The notes below the pieces were generated by a model. It was given only the letters and a program-made list of their open reading frames with translations, made no database searches and was not told the DNA's origin. A DNA stretch of 64,000 nt from Pantoea sp. (lineage in GTDB: Bacteria > Pseudomonadota > Gammaproteobacteria > Enterobacterales > Enterobacteriaceae). The DNA is taken from positions 1-64,000 of the forward strand of contig NZ_JAPWKD010000020.1 in assembly GCF_028283705.1 (NCBI RefSeq). The letters are read 5' to 3'. Positions 18,925 through 28,560 of the stretch are shown piece by piece (the stretch's first letter is position 1; each line of letters begins with the position of its first letter). Both the position numbers and the translations under genes were made by a program.

Positions 18925-20262
18925 CTAACGCCCCGCCAGCTTGCGCGTTTCTGTGCTAATCACCTGCTGTAACGTCTCCACCACAAAATCCAGTTGCGGA
19001 CGGGTGATGATAAACGGCGGTGCGATCAGGATATGGTCGCCATATTGCCCATCGAGGGTGCCGCCCATCGGATAGACCATCAGGCCACGTTCCATGCATT
19101 GCGCTTTAATCGCGGCATGTAACTTCAATGCCGGATCGAACGGGGTTTTGCTGCCCTTGTCCTGCACCAGTTCCACACCGGCGAACAAACCGCGCCCACG
19201 GGTGTCACCCACGTGCGGCAGCTCTCCCAGCACCTCGCGCAGTGCCTGGTGCAGATACGCCCCCTGCTGCTGCACCTGCTCCAGCAGGTTATCGCGCTCA
19301 ATGATTTGCTGCACTGCCAGTGCGGCGGCCGCGGCCGTGGCATGGCAGATATAAGTATGGCCGTGCTGGAACAGGCCGCTTCCCGCCTGTAACGCCGCGA
19401 CAATCTTTTCACTCGCCAGCACCGCACCAATCGGCTGATAACCGCCACCTAAGCCTTTGGCGATGGTGACGATATCCGGTACCACGCCATCCTGTTCAAA
19501 GGCATGCAGAGTGCCGGTGCGTCCCATGCCACACATCACTTCATCAGCGATATACAGGATGCCGTATTTGTCACACAGGCGGCGTACACCCTGGAAGTAG
19601 CCCGGCGTCGGCGGGGTAGCTCCGGTGGTGGCACCCACCACGGTTTCCGCGCAAAAGCCGATGATTTTCTCCGGCCCGGTAGTCAGAATCGCCTCTTCCA
19701 GTTCATTCAGCAGACGCTGGGTATATTGCTGTTGGCTTTCGTCATCACGACGATCGCGGTACTCGTTACAGGCCGAGACACGCACCACATCCATCAGCAA
19801 AGGGGCAAACTGACGGCGACGCCATTCATTGCCGCCGACGGCCAGCGCACCAAGCGTATTGCCGTGATAGCTCTGCTTACGGGCAATAAAAGTGGTGCGC
19901 TCCGGCTGACCGATCTCAACAAAATACTGGCGTGCCAGTTTCAGTGCGGTTTCGACCGCCTCAGAACCACCGGAGACAAAATAGGCATAGTTCAGGTCAC
20001 CGGGCGCAGTGCGGGTCAGTTGCTCAGCAAGCTGCTCAACGGTTTCGCTGGTGAAAAAGCTGGTATGGGCATAGGCCAGTTGATCAATCTGACGATGCAT
20101 CGCTGCCAGTACTTCAGGATGGCTATGCCCGAGGCAGGAAACAGCCGCGCCGCCACAGGCATCAAGATAACGCTTACCACTGACATCCGTGATGTAAGCC
20201 CCCTCTGCGCTCACCGCCACGGCTGGCGTGGTACGAAGGCTGCGGTGAATGATCTGACTCAT
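18925..20262 (-). CDS. Class III aminotransferase (aspartate aminotransferase-fold, omega-type)
   Basis: PLP enzyme of fold type I class III, the group of omega-amino acid, diamine and beta-alanine transaminases. Start at 20262 (MSQIIHRSLRTTPAVA) follows an AGGAAAAGAG ribosome site and gives 445 residues. Seen are FVSGGSEAVETALKLARQYF, YHGNTLGALAVGG, the cofactor-binding ADEVMCGMGRTGTLHAFE and the PLP-lysine segment VTIAKGLGGGYQPIGA. It begins the operon right behind the candidate RpiR operator region. Which amino donor it uses is unknown; the GlnH-like importer downstream suggests a product of the imported compound. Confidence 0.9.
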   Translation of the reverse strand: MSQIIHRSLRTTPAVAVSAEGAYITDVSGKRYLDACGGAAVSCLGHSHPEVLAAMHRQIDQLAYAHTSFFTSETVEQLAEQLTRTAPGDLNYAYFVSGGSEAVETALKLARQYFVEIGQPERTTFIARKQSYHGNTLGALAVGGNEWRRRQFAPLLMDVVRVSACNEYRDRRDDESQQQYTQRLLNELEEAILTTGPEKIIGFCAETVVGATTGATPPTPGYFQGVRRLCDKYGILYIADEVMCGMGRTGTLHAFEQDGVVPDIVTIAKGLGGGYQPIGAVLASEKIVAALQAGSGLFQHGHTYICHATAAAAALAVQQIIERDNLLEQVQQQGAYLHQALREVLGELPHVGDTRGRGLFAGVELVQDKGSKTPFDPALKLHAAIKAQCMERGLMVYPMGGTLDGQYGDHILIAPPFIITRPQLDFVVETLQQVISTETRKLAGR

Positions 20263-20316
20263 GCTCTTTTCCTGCTCCTGAAAACGCTTGCGCGATAGAT
20301 TGAAAACATCTTGCAT

Positions 20317-20390
20317 GATCCATTTGAATCACGTCAATGCAAATATGATTCAAATGCATTGTATTTTCTTATGATGGAAACAAATGGATC
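20317..20390. promoter_or_regulatory. Candidate operator array for the RpiR-type regulator
   Basis: Three related blocks lie between the regulator gene and the aminotransferase: GATCCATTTGAATC at 20317, GATTCAAATG at 20347 and CAAATGGATC at 20381. They make two inverted repeats, CATTTGAATC/GATTCAAATG with a 16-base gap and GATCCATTTG/CAAATGGATC spanning the whole array. Placement in the promoter of the operon next to its likely regulator supports an operator. Confidence 0.6.
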
Positions 20391-20395
20391 ATTGC

Positions 20396-21253
20396 TCAGG
20401 ATTTACCGGGGATCACATAGGCACCGGAATCAATCAGATAACGTTCCGCGTTCTCGATTTTGCTGACCGCTTCACGGCCATGTCGCGCCACCAGCATCGC
20501 CAGCAGACACTCCGCCAGCCCCATACCGGAAACCACGGAAGGGAAGAATGACGGGCTATCAATGGAAAACAACAAGGTACAATCCGCCGCCTGCGCCAGC
20601 GGTGACACCGGAGAGTCGGTGATGGCGATGATGCGTGAGCCGGCCTCGGTAGCCGCGTTTAACACATCCAGCGATTCGCGCGAATAAGGGGCGAAGCTGG
20701 TCAGCAGAACGCAATCTTTTTCGGTCAGCTCACGGGTAAAGACTTCAATATTACTCGCCAGCCCGTCGATCAATGACACCTGGCGATTGAAAAGCCGGTA
20801 AACATAAAACAGCGACCAGGCGATGGGGAAGCTGGCGCGAAAACCACAGATATAGACGTTTTCCGCCTCATCCAGCAGGGTCACGGCCTGCTGCATCGCC
20901 TGCTGATTTTCTGTCTGAGTGAAAGCCAGATTAGCCTGATGCGCCAGAAACACCTCTTCGTACAGCGCAGGCTGCGTCCCTTTAGCGATCAGTTTTTCCG
21001 CTTTGGATACATATGTATCATTACGTAAGCCAAGATCGTCAATCATGGCGTTTTTCAATTCACCCCAGCCGTTAAAACCCAGGCGCTGGGCCAGGCGCAG
21101 CAGCGTGGCAGGCTTCACGCCGCCTTCTGCGGCAAAGGCACGCATCGACAGCACCACCAGTTTATTGGCATGTTGCAGTGAAAACTCGGCGGCACGCTGT
21201 AACTCCGGCGAGAGCAGGCTGAACTGGCTGACAATATTTTCCCGAAGATTCAT
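20396..21253 (-). CDS. MurR/RpiR-family transcriptional regulator
   Basis: Regulator with an N-terminal RpiR helix-turn-helix (about 1-77; AAEGGVKPATLLRLAQRLGF) and a C-terminal SIS domain (about 115-250; VYICGFRASFPIAWSLFYVY and IAITDSPVSPLAQAADCTLL). SIS domains of this family usually bind phosphosugars, but relatives next to amino acid and opine genes bind other ligands. 285 residues. It is upstream of and co-directional with the aminotransferase operon and divergent from the response regulator, and is the likely controller of the unit. Confidence 0.9.
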   Translation of the reverse strand: MNLRENIVSQFSLLSPELQRAAEFSLQHANKLVVLSMRAFAAEGGVKPATLLRLAQRLGFNGWGELKNAMIDDLGLRNDTYVSKAEKLIAKGTQPALYEEVFLAHQANLAFTQTENQQAMQQAVTLLDEAENVYICGFRASFPIAWSLFYVYRLFNRQVSLIDGLASNIEVFTRELTEKDCVLLTSFAPYSRESLDVLNAATEAGSRIIAITDSPVSPLAQAADCTLLFSIDSPSFFPSVVSGMGLAECLLAMLVARHGREAVSKIENAERYLIDSGAYVIPGKS

Positions 21254-21377
21254 GGCGTTTCGTCGTTATTAATAAAGGGACACCGCACGATGTTAACACT
21301 CATACGGCAGGGAAAGGATGAGATAATGAACACCTTCCCCCTTTTCCGTTATGCTGAAGCAATGAAAAAGACAGGAT

Positions 21378-21968
21378 ATGGTTATGGCTGCGCTGCTGCT
21401 TATTGATGATCACCCGTTAGTTGAGGTCGCGCTGGAAGCGGCCTGCGCTAAATCCCCGATTCCTTTACAGCTGTTCGCTGCCAGCGATGAAGCCGGAGCG
21501 CGTCAGTTGCTGCAACAGCAGGTGATTGATCTCGTCATTCTCGACATTGGCCTGCCGGATAGCGATGGTCTGGAGCTGCTGCGTCGCCTGCGGATTCACC
21601 ATCCGCAGCGCCCGGTGTTGATCTACTCGGCAGAGCAGAGTCGTCATACCTTATTACGCGCCGCTTCGCTCGGTGCCGCCGGTTATGTGGTGAAAAGCCA
21701 GAGCATGGCGCAATTACTGAGTGCCATCCTCGCGGTGCTGGGTGGACAACAGGCTTTTCCCGCCCTGCCCGAGCGCATTGATTTGCCGCTGACGGAGAAA
21801 GAGCAGCAAATTGTGGCCCTGCTGGCGCGTGGCCTGTCCAATTTGCAGATTGCCGAGCAGTTGCATATCAGCAACAAAACCGTGAGCACCCATAAAAAGA
21901 ACATTCTGGAGAAAACCGGGGTGCAATCGGTGATTGAACTGGCCGAGCTGTGGAAAGCGCAGCAGTGA
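21378..21968 (+). CDS. NarL/FixJ-type response regulator
   Basis: Two-domain response regulator, 196 residues. The receiver (about 1-120) has acidic LLIDDHP and the phosphoacceptor aspartate in LVILDIGLPDSDG (residue 56); the C-terminal LuxR-type HTH reads LTEKEQQIVALLARGLSNLQ and SNKTVSTHKKNILEKTGV. Start could be the ATG at 21378 or 21384; the second has the better-spaced AGGA. Its TGA overlaps the GTG start of the hybrid kinase, so the pair should be co-translated. EvgA/BvgA-like in layout; targets unknown. Confidence 0.92.
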   Translation: MVMAALLLIDDHPLVEVALEAACAKSPIPLQLFAASDEAGARQLLQQQVIDLVILDIGLPDSDGLELLRRLRIHHPQRPVLIYSAEQSRHTLLRAASLGAAGYVVKSQSMAQLLSAILAVLGGQQAFPALPERIDLPLTEKEQQIVALLARGLSNLQIAEQLHISNKTVSTHKKNILEKTGVQSVIELAELWKAQQ

Positions 21969-24900
21969 GGCGTTGGCTCCTGTTGCTGACATTACTGTGC
22001 AGCACGCTGGCACAGGCGGATTTACAACCGGCCAGCAGCGTGATGCTGCCCGCGATGATGCCAGCGCCACACAGCAGTCCCTGGCCCACCTCGCCGCTGC
22101 GCGCGGCAGTACCGGCACAAAACAGCGCCCCCTGGGCGATGCGCATCGGTGACCAAATCTGGGGTATCGACGCAGATTATCTCAGCGCACTCAGCCAGCT
22201 CACCGGTAACCACTTCGTGCTGGAAAGCTATCCCGACCTTAGCCAGCAACTGGCCGCACTGGCGCGTGGCGAGGTGGATCTGGTGCTGAGCACCGAACAT
22301 GCAGCGCTGTCGCCCGCTATCGGGCTGAGCGACAGCTGGTATAGCAGCCCGGTGCGTATTTATCGCAACCGGGACAATCAGCGTGCCGTGATGTTCAACA
22401 GTCACAATGCGCAGCTTACCGTGGCGCAATCCACGCTGGACCAGTTGCCGGACAATTTTGTCCGCGCCCACCGCTGGCATAGCCTGCCGGGGGATCTCCA
22501 GGCGCTGTACGCGCTGTTCAATCAGCAAAGTGATTACCTGGTGGCCGACGAGGCCAGCGCCGGGTTTCTGCTCAGCCAGCTGCAACAGGGGCAGATTTAC
22601 CAAATCACCGCTGATCCTGGTGCCGGAGACATTACTTTGCGGGCGATGGCGCGCGATCCGGCGTTGATCCAGTGGCTGAATCAACAGCTGCGCCTGCTGC
22701 CTGCCGAATTCAGTAACCGGGTGAGACAGCGCTGGAGCCCTCCTCTGCTGCGCTATCAGGACACGCAAACCCTGATGCTATCCCCCGCCGAGCAGCAGTG
22801 GCTGGCACAGCATCGGGAAATCCCCTACGCCGCCGAAGCCGATAACGCACCCTGGAGTTATCGTGACGCCAGCGGTAATGCGCGTGGTTTTGCCATCGAT
22901 TTACTCAATGCCCTCAGCCAGAGCACCGGGCTGCGTTTTACCCCGCGCTGGGTCGCTAATCCGCAACAGGCCGCAACCCTGCTGCAACAGCAACAGGTGA
23001 TGCTGAGCGTGCTGCCACCGCTGGACGGTGCCACCACCCTGCCGGTGTGGCGCGCCATCTGGGGCATTTATACCCTCACTGCGCATCAGCCGATGAACTG
23101 GCAGGGACTACAGGGACAACGAGTGGGAATACTGCGCGCCGACCTGGCACAGCGTATGCTGCCCGCCGGGGTCACCCCGCAGATTTTTGACGATCGTGGC
23201 CAGCTGTGGCAGGCGCTGAACAGCGGCCAGATCGATGCACTGGTGGATAATGTGCTGTCGGCTCGCTGGCGCATCGCCAGTCACTATGGCGATCGTATCC
23301 ATCTGGCGTTTGCCGCCAGTGATATTGCCTGGCCGCTGGCCCCGGAGATCAGTGCACAGCAACCGGTGCTGCGCGCGTTACTCGACCGGGCGTTGCAACA
23401 AATCCCCCCGGAAACCCTGAGCCAGATGCGCGATAACTGGTCGATGCCACCACAACCCGGCACCACTATGACGATGCGCAATGTGCCGCTGCTGGTGCTG
23501 ATCGCCGCAGGCATCGCCATTCTGGTGCTGCTGATACTACTGGTGCGTCGTTATCTGCAACAGCGACGTGAACGGCTGCAACGTGAACAGGCCGAACGCG
23601 CCAATGCGGCGAAAAGCCAGTTTCTGGCCACCGCCAGCCATGAGCTGCGCACGCCGATGCAAGCGATCCTCGGCCTGCTGGAGCTGGAACAGGAGCTGCA
23701 TCCCAGCCCGCGGCTGGAGCTGATGCACAGCAGCGCACGTTCGCTGATGGCGCTGCTGAATGATTTGCAGGATCACGCCCGCATCGAAAGCCACAGCTTC
23801 CGCCTGTCGCCCCGCCCCATCGATCTGGCGCACTGGTTGCAGCAGCAACAGCAGTTTTATCATCCCCTGATGCGTGATGCTGGCCCACAGCTGGTGGTGG
23901 AAGCGCTGACCACCCTGCCTGCGGCGGTGCTGCTGGATGGCGATCGTCTGCAACAGGTGGTGAATAATCTGGTAGCGAATGCGCTGAAGTTTACCCGTGC
24001 CGGGGATATACGCCTGACGCTGGCGGTGAGTAATGACATCGTGCTGATGGTTGCCGACTGTGGCAGCGGTATTCCATTGGAAGAACAAGCGCAGCTGTTC
24101 GAACCCTGGTATCAGGCTCCCTCGGGGAAAACTCATGCGGTGCAGGGCAGCGGTCTCGGTTTATTTATTTGCCGCGAGATCGTGCAGCGGATGGGCGGCA
24201 CGCTAACGCTGACCTCCGCACCCGGCGTGGGTACGACTGTTCAGGTGACATTGCCTCTGCAATTAGCCGATGGCGAGCCAGAAGCCACCGCCAGCAGCTG
24301 GCCGCATTATCCACAGCTGCGTGTGGCCATCGTTGACGACCATCCCACCAATTTACTGGTAATGCAGCAGCAGCTGGCGACATTTGCCATCCATGCGGAG
24401 GTGTTTGATAACGGACGTGCGCTGCTGCGCGCTGATGCCAGGCAACCATTTGACGTGCTGTTTATCGACCAGATGATGCCACGTCCCGATGGCCTCACTC
24501 TGCTGCGCATCCTGCGCCGCCGCCAGCGTCAGCGTGGCAGCGCCGCATTACGTATTCTTTGTTCCGCTGATGCGCAACTGGCAAAGCAGCCACTACAACC
24601 CGATGAAGCTTTGCTGATTAAACCCATCACTCTGGCGGCTATCGCCCCCCTGCTGGCGCGTATGACGCACGACCCGTTAAGCCATGTGCCAGATAGCCTG
24701 CGCATCCTGGCCCAGCATAACGAAAGCTTTATTCCGCGCATCTGCCAGACGTTACAGCGCACCCTGATGCTGGATCGTGATGCCCTGCTGGCGGCGCACG
24801 AGGGGCAGAACTGGCCAGAACTGGCGCGGGCTGCTCATCGCATGAAAGGCAGCTGGCTGTTGCTGGGTATCGATGATATCGCCACCCATTGCCAGCAACT

Positions 24901-25024
24901 GACGGATGCGGCAAAACAGCAACGGCTGGAACCTGAATCGTTCGATTTACTGATATCATTAACCAACAGGTTACTGAAACAACTGGAAAGTTATGGCACA
25001 CACCCATTCTCACAGCGGGCCTGA
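21965..25024 (+). CDS. BvgS/EvgS-like hybrid sensor histidine kinase
   Basis: Unorthodox sensor kinase of 1019 residues from a GTG that overlaps the regulator stop (GTGA). Order: signal peptide ([17 protein letters not shown]), two periplasmic SBP_bac_3 Venus-flytrap domains (about 30-255 and 270-495), one membrane helix (about 505-530), HisKA with His559 in [10 protein letters not shown], HATPase_c with [10 protein letters not shown] and [13 protein letters not shown], a receiver with Asp835 in [11 protein letters not shown], and an HPt domain with His958 in AAHRMKGS. This supports a four-step phosphorelay to the upstream regulator. No PAS domain is evident between helix and HisKA, unlike BvgS. 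Its last 32 bases overlap zitB. An ATG at 21950 is an alternative start. Confidence 0.93.
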   Translation: MRRWLLLLTLLCSTLAQADLQPASSVMLPAMMPAPHSSPWPTSPLRAAVPAQNSAPWAMRIGDQIWGIDADYLSALSQLTGNHFVLESYPDLSQQLAALARGEVDLVLSTEHAALSPAIGLSDSWYSSPVRIYRNRDNQRAVMFNSHNAQLTVAQSTLDQLPDNFVRAHRWHSLPGDLQALYALFNQQSDYLVADEASAGFLLSQLQQGQIYQITADPGAGDITLRAMARDPALIQWLNQQLRLLPAEFSNRVRQRWSPPLLRYQDTQTLMLSPAEQQWLAQHREIPYAAEADNAPWSYRDASGNARGFAIDLLNALSQSTGLRFTPRWVANPQQAATLLQQQQVMLSVLPPLDGATTLPVWRAIWGIYTLTAHQPMNWQGLQGQRVGILRADLAQRMLPAGVTPQIFDDRGQLWQALNSGQIDALVDNVLSARWRIASHYGDRIHLAFAASDIAWPLAPEISAQQPVLRALLDRALQQIPPETLSQMRDNWSMPPQPGTTMTMRNVPLLVLIAAGIAILVLLILLVRRYLQQRRERLQREQAERANAAKSQFLATASHELRTPMQAILGLLELEQELHPSPRLELMHSSARSLMALLNDLQDHARIESHSFRLSPRPIDLAHWLQQQQQFYHPLMRDAGPQLVVEALTTLPAAVLLDGDRLQQVVNNLVANALKFTRAGDIRLTLAVSNDIVLMVADCGSGIPLEEQAQLFEPWYQAPSGKTHAVQGSGLGLFICREIVQRMGGTLTLTSAPGVGTTVQVTLPLQLADGEPEATASSWPHYPQLRVAIVDDHPTNLLVMQQQLATFAIHAEVFDNGRALLRADARQPFDVLFIDQMMPRPDGLTLLRILRRRQRQRGSAALRILCSADAQLAKQPLQPDEALLIKPITLAAIAPLLARMTHDPLSHVPDSLRILAQHNESFIPRICQTLQRTLMLDRDALLAAHEGQNWPELARAAHRMKGSWLLLGIDDIATHCQQLTDAAKQQRLEPESFDLLISLTNRLLKQLESYGTHPFSQRA

Positions 25025-25952
25025 CGGCAACCGTACGCGACTGGCGGCGGCGTTTGGTATTACCGCCCTTTTTATGCTGGTGGAAGCCATCGGAGGCTGG
25101 ATCTCCGGCTCGCTGGCACTGCTCGCTGATGCAGGACATATGCTCACTGATACCGCCGCGCTGCTGATGGCATTGCTGGCTGTGCAATTCTCTGCGCGTA
25201 AACCCAATGCCCGTCATACTTTTGGTTTGCTGCGGCTGACGACCCTCGCCGCCTTTGTTAACGCTATCGCCCTGCTGGTGATTACCGTGCTGATCGTCTG
25301 GGAGGCGCTGCGGCGCTTTTACCAGCCACAGCCGGTGGCGGGTGGTCTGATGCTGGCGATTGGCGTTGCCGGGCTGCTGGCGAATCTGCTCTCCTTCTGG
25401 CTGCTGCATCATGGCAGCGAAGAAAAGAATCTCAACGTACGTGCCGCCGCCCTGCATGTGCTGGGCGATCTGCTGGGTTCGGTGGGGGCGATTGTCGCTG
25501 CGCTGATCATCATGTGGACCGGCTGGACGCCGATCGATCCGATTCTGTCGTTACTGGTGTCACTGCTGGTGGTGCGCAGCGCCTGGTCACTGCTGCGTGA
25601 AAGCCTGCATGAGTTGCTGGAAGGCGCACCGGGTAATATCAATGTGGATAAGCTGAAGCGCGATCTGACGTTGAATATCGCGGAAGTGCGCAATGTTCAT
25701 CATGTGCATCTGTGGCAGGTGGGCGAGAAACCGGTGCTGACGCTGCATGTGCAGGTGATCCCGCCTTACGATCATGATGCGCTATTGCTGCGCATTCATC
25801 GTTACCTGCATACGCATTATCAAATCGCTCACGCCACGGTACAGATGGAATACCAGCCCTGTAACGGCCCGGATTGTGAACTGTGCTTTGATGATGGCAA
25901 CGACCAGCACAATCATCATGAGGCGCTGGAAGGCCACGTACATCGTCATTAA
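24993..25952 (+). CDS. zitB: Zinc exporter ZitB (cation diffusion facilitator)
   Basis: Inner-membrane CDF antiporter that expels Zn2+ in exchange for protons. 319 residues with His-rich N-terminus MAHTHSHSG, six helices, metal-site segments [20 protein letters not shown] and [19 protein letters not shown], and a C-terminal cytoplasmic domain ending in a His/Cys-rich tail ([20 protein letters not shown]). Close to E. coli ZitB. Its first 32 bases lie inside the 3' end of the hybrid kinase gene, so its original promoter is replaced or embedded in coding sequence. The stop overlaps that of convergent pnuC. Confidence 0.95.
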   Translation: MAHTHSHSGPDGNRTRLAAAFGITALFMLVEAIGGWISGSLALLADAGHMLTDTAALLMALLAVQFSARKPNARHTFGLLRLTTLAAFVNAIALLVITVLIVWEALRRFYQPQPVAGGLMLAIGVAGLLANLLSFWLLHHGSEEKNLNVRAAALHVLGDLLGSVGAIVAALIIMWTGWTPIDPILSLLVSLLVVRSAWSLLRESLHELLEGAPGNINVDKLKRDLTLNIAEVRNVHHVHLWQVGEKPVLTLHVQVIPPYDHDALLLRIHRYLHTHYQIAHATVQMEYQPCNGPDCELCFDDGNDQHNHHEALEGHVHRH

Positions 25953-26668
25953 GAAGAAAGCGCGCGCGAGCCATGTTCGCGTGCGCTTTGTATCCACAAC
26001 CGCGAACCGTTCAGGGCAATCAACGTCAGGATGACGTATTCCAGTGACATGGCATACACTCCCTGGCGTGCAAAAATCATCACGCTTATCACGTTAATCA
26101 CCACCCACAGCAGCCAGTTCTCCACGTATTTGCGCGTCATCAGAATCATCGCCACGATCGACAGCACCATCATGCAGGAATCCCAGAACGGGAAGGCATC
26201 CGGCTGCAATTGCGGCATCACCACATGCAGGCCCATGCCCTGCATCATGCTTACTGCGATATGGGTGAGGAAGGCAAATACCGGGTCGATATACAGCGTC
26301 ATCAGGCCGATACCCAGCACACAGGCGGCTCCCCAGCCCAGCGCTTTCGGCAGCGGCAGCCAGCGAATTTTCAACTCAGCTTCCTGGGCAGCATTTTGCC
26401 GACTCCATGCATACCAGCCATAGACATTGGCGACAAAGAAAAACAGCTGCAACAGCAGGCTGGCATACAGCTGGATCTGGAAGAAAATCACCGCGAACAG
26501 GGTAACGTTAATCAGCCCGAAGAAGTAATTGATGATTTTTTCCAGGCTGGCCAGCCAGATGCAAAGCAGGCCAGCCACGGTGCCGACCGCTTCGATCCAG
26601 GAGAGATCGTAGCCGCCGACACCAAGAGGAATATGAACCAGAATGTTTTGTGTGCTAAAGAAATCCAT
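25949..26668 (-). CDS. pnuC: Nicotinamide riboside transporter PnuC
   Basis: Inner-membrane facilitator for nicotinamide riboside, feeding NAD salvage. Start at 26668 ([19 protein letters not shown]) gives 239 residues with about seven hydrophobic helices. Conserved segments are [34 protein letters not shown] and [20 protein letters not shown]. Ends GSRALSS, nearly as in E. coli. It follows nadA on the same strand with a 30-base gap, so nadA-pnuC is likely one unit under NadR. Confidence 0.96.
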   Translation of the reverse strand: MDFFSTQNILVHIPLGVGGYDLSWIEAVGTVAGLLCIWLASLEKIINYFFGLINVTLFAVIFFQIQLYASLLLQLFFFVANVYGWYAWSRQNAAQEAELKIRWLPLPKALGWGAACVLGIGLMTLYIDPVFAFLTHIAVSMMQGMGLHVVMPQLQPDAFPFWDSCMMVLSIVAMILMTRKYVENWLLWVVINVISVMIFARQGVYAMSLEYVILTLIALNGSRLWIQSAREHGSRALSS

Positions 26669-26698
26669 AACGGGCACCTGTCTGAAAGGTGCAGCGCA

Positions 26699-27760
26699 TC
26701 AGGCGTTCCCTTTCACCTTGAGTTTGAGTTCCGCTGCAAAGGATAGCATGCGGTTGAGCGGCAGCAATGCCGCTTCACGCAATCCATCATCCACATGGAT
26801 TTCGTGCTCGCTGCCACCGTGCGCTAAGCCCTCGGCAATCGCCTGCAAGCCGTTCATCGCCATCCACGGACAATGGGCGCAGCTACGACAGGTGGCCCCT
26901 TCTCCGGCGGTGGGGGCTTCGAGCAACTCTTTTTCCGGCACCGCCTGTTGCATTTTGTAGAAGATGCCACGGTCGGTGGCGACAATCATCTGCGGATGCG
27001 GCAGGCTTTTCGCGGCCTGAATCAGCTGGCTGGTGGAACCCACCGCATCAGCCAGATCAACAATCGCCTGCGGCGACTCAGGGTGCACCAGTACCGCCGC
27101 TTCCGGGTAGAGCGCCTTCATGCGTTGCAGCGCCTGGGTTTTAAATTCGTCATGGACGATGCAGGCTCCCTGCCAGCACAGCACATCGGCCCCGGTTTTC
27201 TGCGTCACGTAACGGCCGAGATGGCGATCCGGTGCCCAGATAATCTTCTCACCGAGGCTGTCGAGATGTTCAATCAGTTCAACCGCAATACTTGAGGTCA
27301 CTACCCAGTCTGCACGCGCTTTCACCGCTGCCGAGGTGTTGGCATAGACCACCACGGTGCGATCCGGATGCGCATCGCAAAAACGGTTGAACTCTTCAAT
27401 CGGGCAGCCCAAATCGAGCGAACATTCCGCCTGTAGCGTGGGCATCAGCACGGTTTTTTCCGGGCTGAGGATTTTCGCGGTTTCTCCCATAAAACGCACG
27501 CCAGCCACCAGCAACGTCGAAGCCGGGTGAGTACTGCCAAAGCGCGCCATCTCCAGCGAATCTGCCACGCAGCCACCGGTGGCTTCTGCCAGCGCCTGAA
27601 TTTCCGGATCGGTGTAGTAATGCGCCACCATCACCGCATCGCGCTCTTGCAGCAACCGCTTGATTTCGGCGATATAAAAGGCTTTTTCATCCTGGCTGAG
27701 ACGCGCCGGTTTCGGCGGGAAGGGATAGATCGCGCTTTCTGGATCGAACATCAGGCTCAT
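26699..27760 (-). CDS. nadA: Quinolinate synthase NadA
   Basis: Condenses iminoaspartate with dihydroxyacetone phosphate to quinolinate in de novo NAD synthesis, using an oxygen-sensitive [4Fe-4S] cluster. 353 residues. Cysteine-bearing segments are [24 protein letters not shown] and [14 protein letters not shown]; other signatures are [16 protein letters not shown] and [18 protein letters not shown] NadR-type operator lies about 75 bases upstream. Confidence 0.97.
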   Translation of the reverse strand: MSLMFDPESAIYPFPPKPARLSQDEKAFYIAEIKRLLQERDAVMVAHYYTDPEIQALAEATGGCVADSLEMARFGSTHPASTLLVAGVRFMGETAKILSPEKTVLMPTLQAECSLDLGCPIEEFNRFCDAHPDRTVVVYANTSAAVKARADWVVTSSIAVELIEHLDSLGEKIIWAPDRHLGRYVTQKTGADVLCWQGACIVHDEFKTQALQRMKALYPEAAVLVHPESPQAIVDLADAVGSTSQLIQAAKSLPHPQMIVATDRGIFYKMQQAVPEKELLEAPTAGEGATCRSCAHCPWMAMNGLQAIAEGLAHGGSEHEIHVDDGLREAALLPLNRMLSFAAELKLKVKGNA

Positions 27761-27834
27761 GACACGGCTCTCGGTTTTCTTAATTTAACAAAACGGCCTT
27801 TCTGACCATTAAGATGACATAATATCCGCCATCT

Positions 27835-27852
27835 TGTTTTATATGCTAAACA
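27835..27852. promoter_or_regulatory. NadR operator of nadA-pnuC
   Basis: TGTTTTATATGCTAAACA matches the NadR consensus TGTTTA-N6-TAAACA with a single mismatch. It is the core of a longer inverted repeat (CCGCCATCTTGTTT / AAACAAGATAGCGG). NadR represses NAD synthesis genes when NAD is plentiful. Confidence 0.82.
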
Positions 27853-27916
27853 AGATAGCGGATCTGACCGGGAGTGTCGTGCTTTTTTTATGCAGAAAAT
27901 ACGGGCTGTGACCCGC

Positions 27917-28402
27917 TTAGCTTTTTGGCGTAGCTTCCAGATCCAGCAGGAAGGCTTTGACCGCCAGCCCGCCCGCGAAGCCGGTCAGTTTGCCGTTGCT
28001 GCCGATGACACGATGACAGGGTGCCACAATCGACAGCGGATTTTTGCCGTTTGCGGCCCCCACCGCGCGTACCGCTTTCGGATTACCAATTTGCTCGGCA
28101 ATCTGGCGATAGCTGCGGGTTTCACCAAACGGGATGGTGATTAACGCCTGCCACACCTTTTTCTGGAACTCAGTCCCGACGGTGTCATACGGCAGATCAA
28201 AATGCTGGCGTTCCCCGGCGAAATATTCCCGCAGCTGGCGTTCGGTTTCACACAGGATCGGATGTTGATCGTCCCGGCTGATGGGCTTCAGCGGGATGCG
28301 TTGTGAACCTTCATTTTCCCACAAAATCGCTGACAGTCCCTTATTGCTGGCGATTAACGTGAGTTCTCCGACCGGCGTCGGGATAATTTTTGCATGATAC
28401 AT
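27917..28402 (-). CDS. ogt: Methylated-DNA--protein-cysteine methyltransferase (Ogt/MGMT type)
   Basis: Suicide repair protein that takes the alkyl group from O6-alkylguanine onto its own cysteine. 161 residues; the acceptor cysteine is in IVAPCHRVIGSNG, with helix-turn-helix RSYRQIAEQIGNPKAVRAVG before it. A GGAGG site precedes the ATG. It is divergent from the Ada-AlkA fusion, 158 bases away, so the two alkylation-repair genes may share a control region. The symbol ogt is by family; it is not the closest match to E. coli Ogt. Confidence 0.92.
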   Translation of the reverse strand: MYHAKIIPTPVGELTLIASNKGLSAILWENEGSQRIPLKPISRDDQHPILCETERQLREYFAGERQHFDLPYDTVGTEFQKKVWQALITIPFGETRSYRQIAEQIGNPKAVRAVGAANGKNPLSIVAPCHRVIGSNGKLTGFAGGLAVKAFLLDLEATPKS

Positions 28403-28560
28403 GGTGCGCCTCCGGCTTGATATCAGGGGGGCATTATCGCACTTTTGACGCGATAAACTGGCTGTTTTCGGTCATGCAGATAAACTGGTTAGCTGTCCGA
28501 AAGCAGCCAGTTTTCTCATCAGGGTTGCGCGAGGATGCGGTTTATTTGCTGGAGACGAAG

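Noticed and set aside
19504..20298. A 264-codon plus-strand frame
   Set aside because: Antisense to the class III aminotransferase; no conserved motif.
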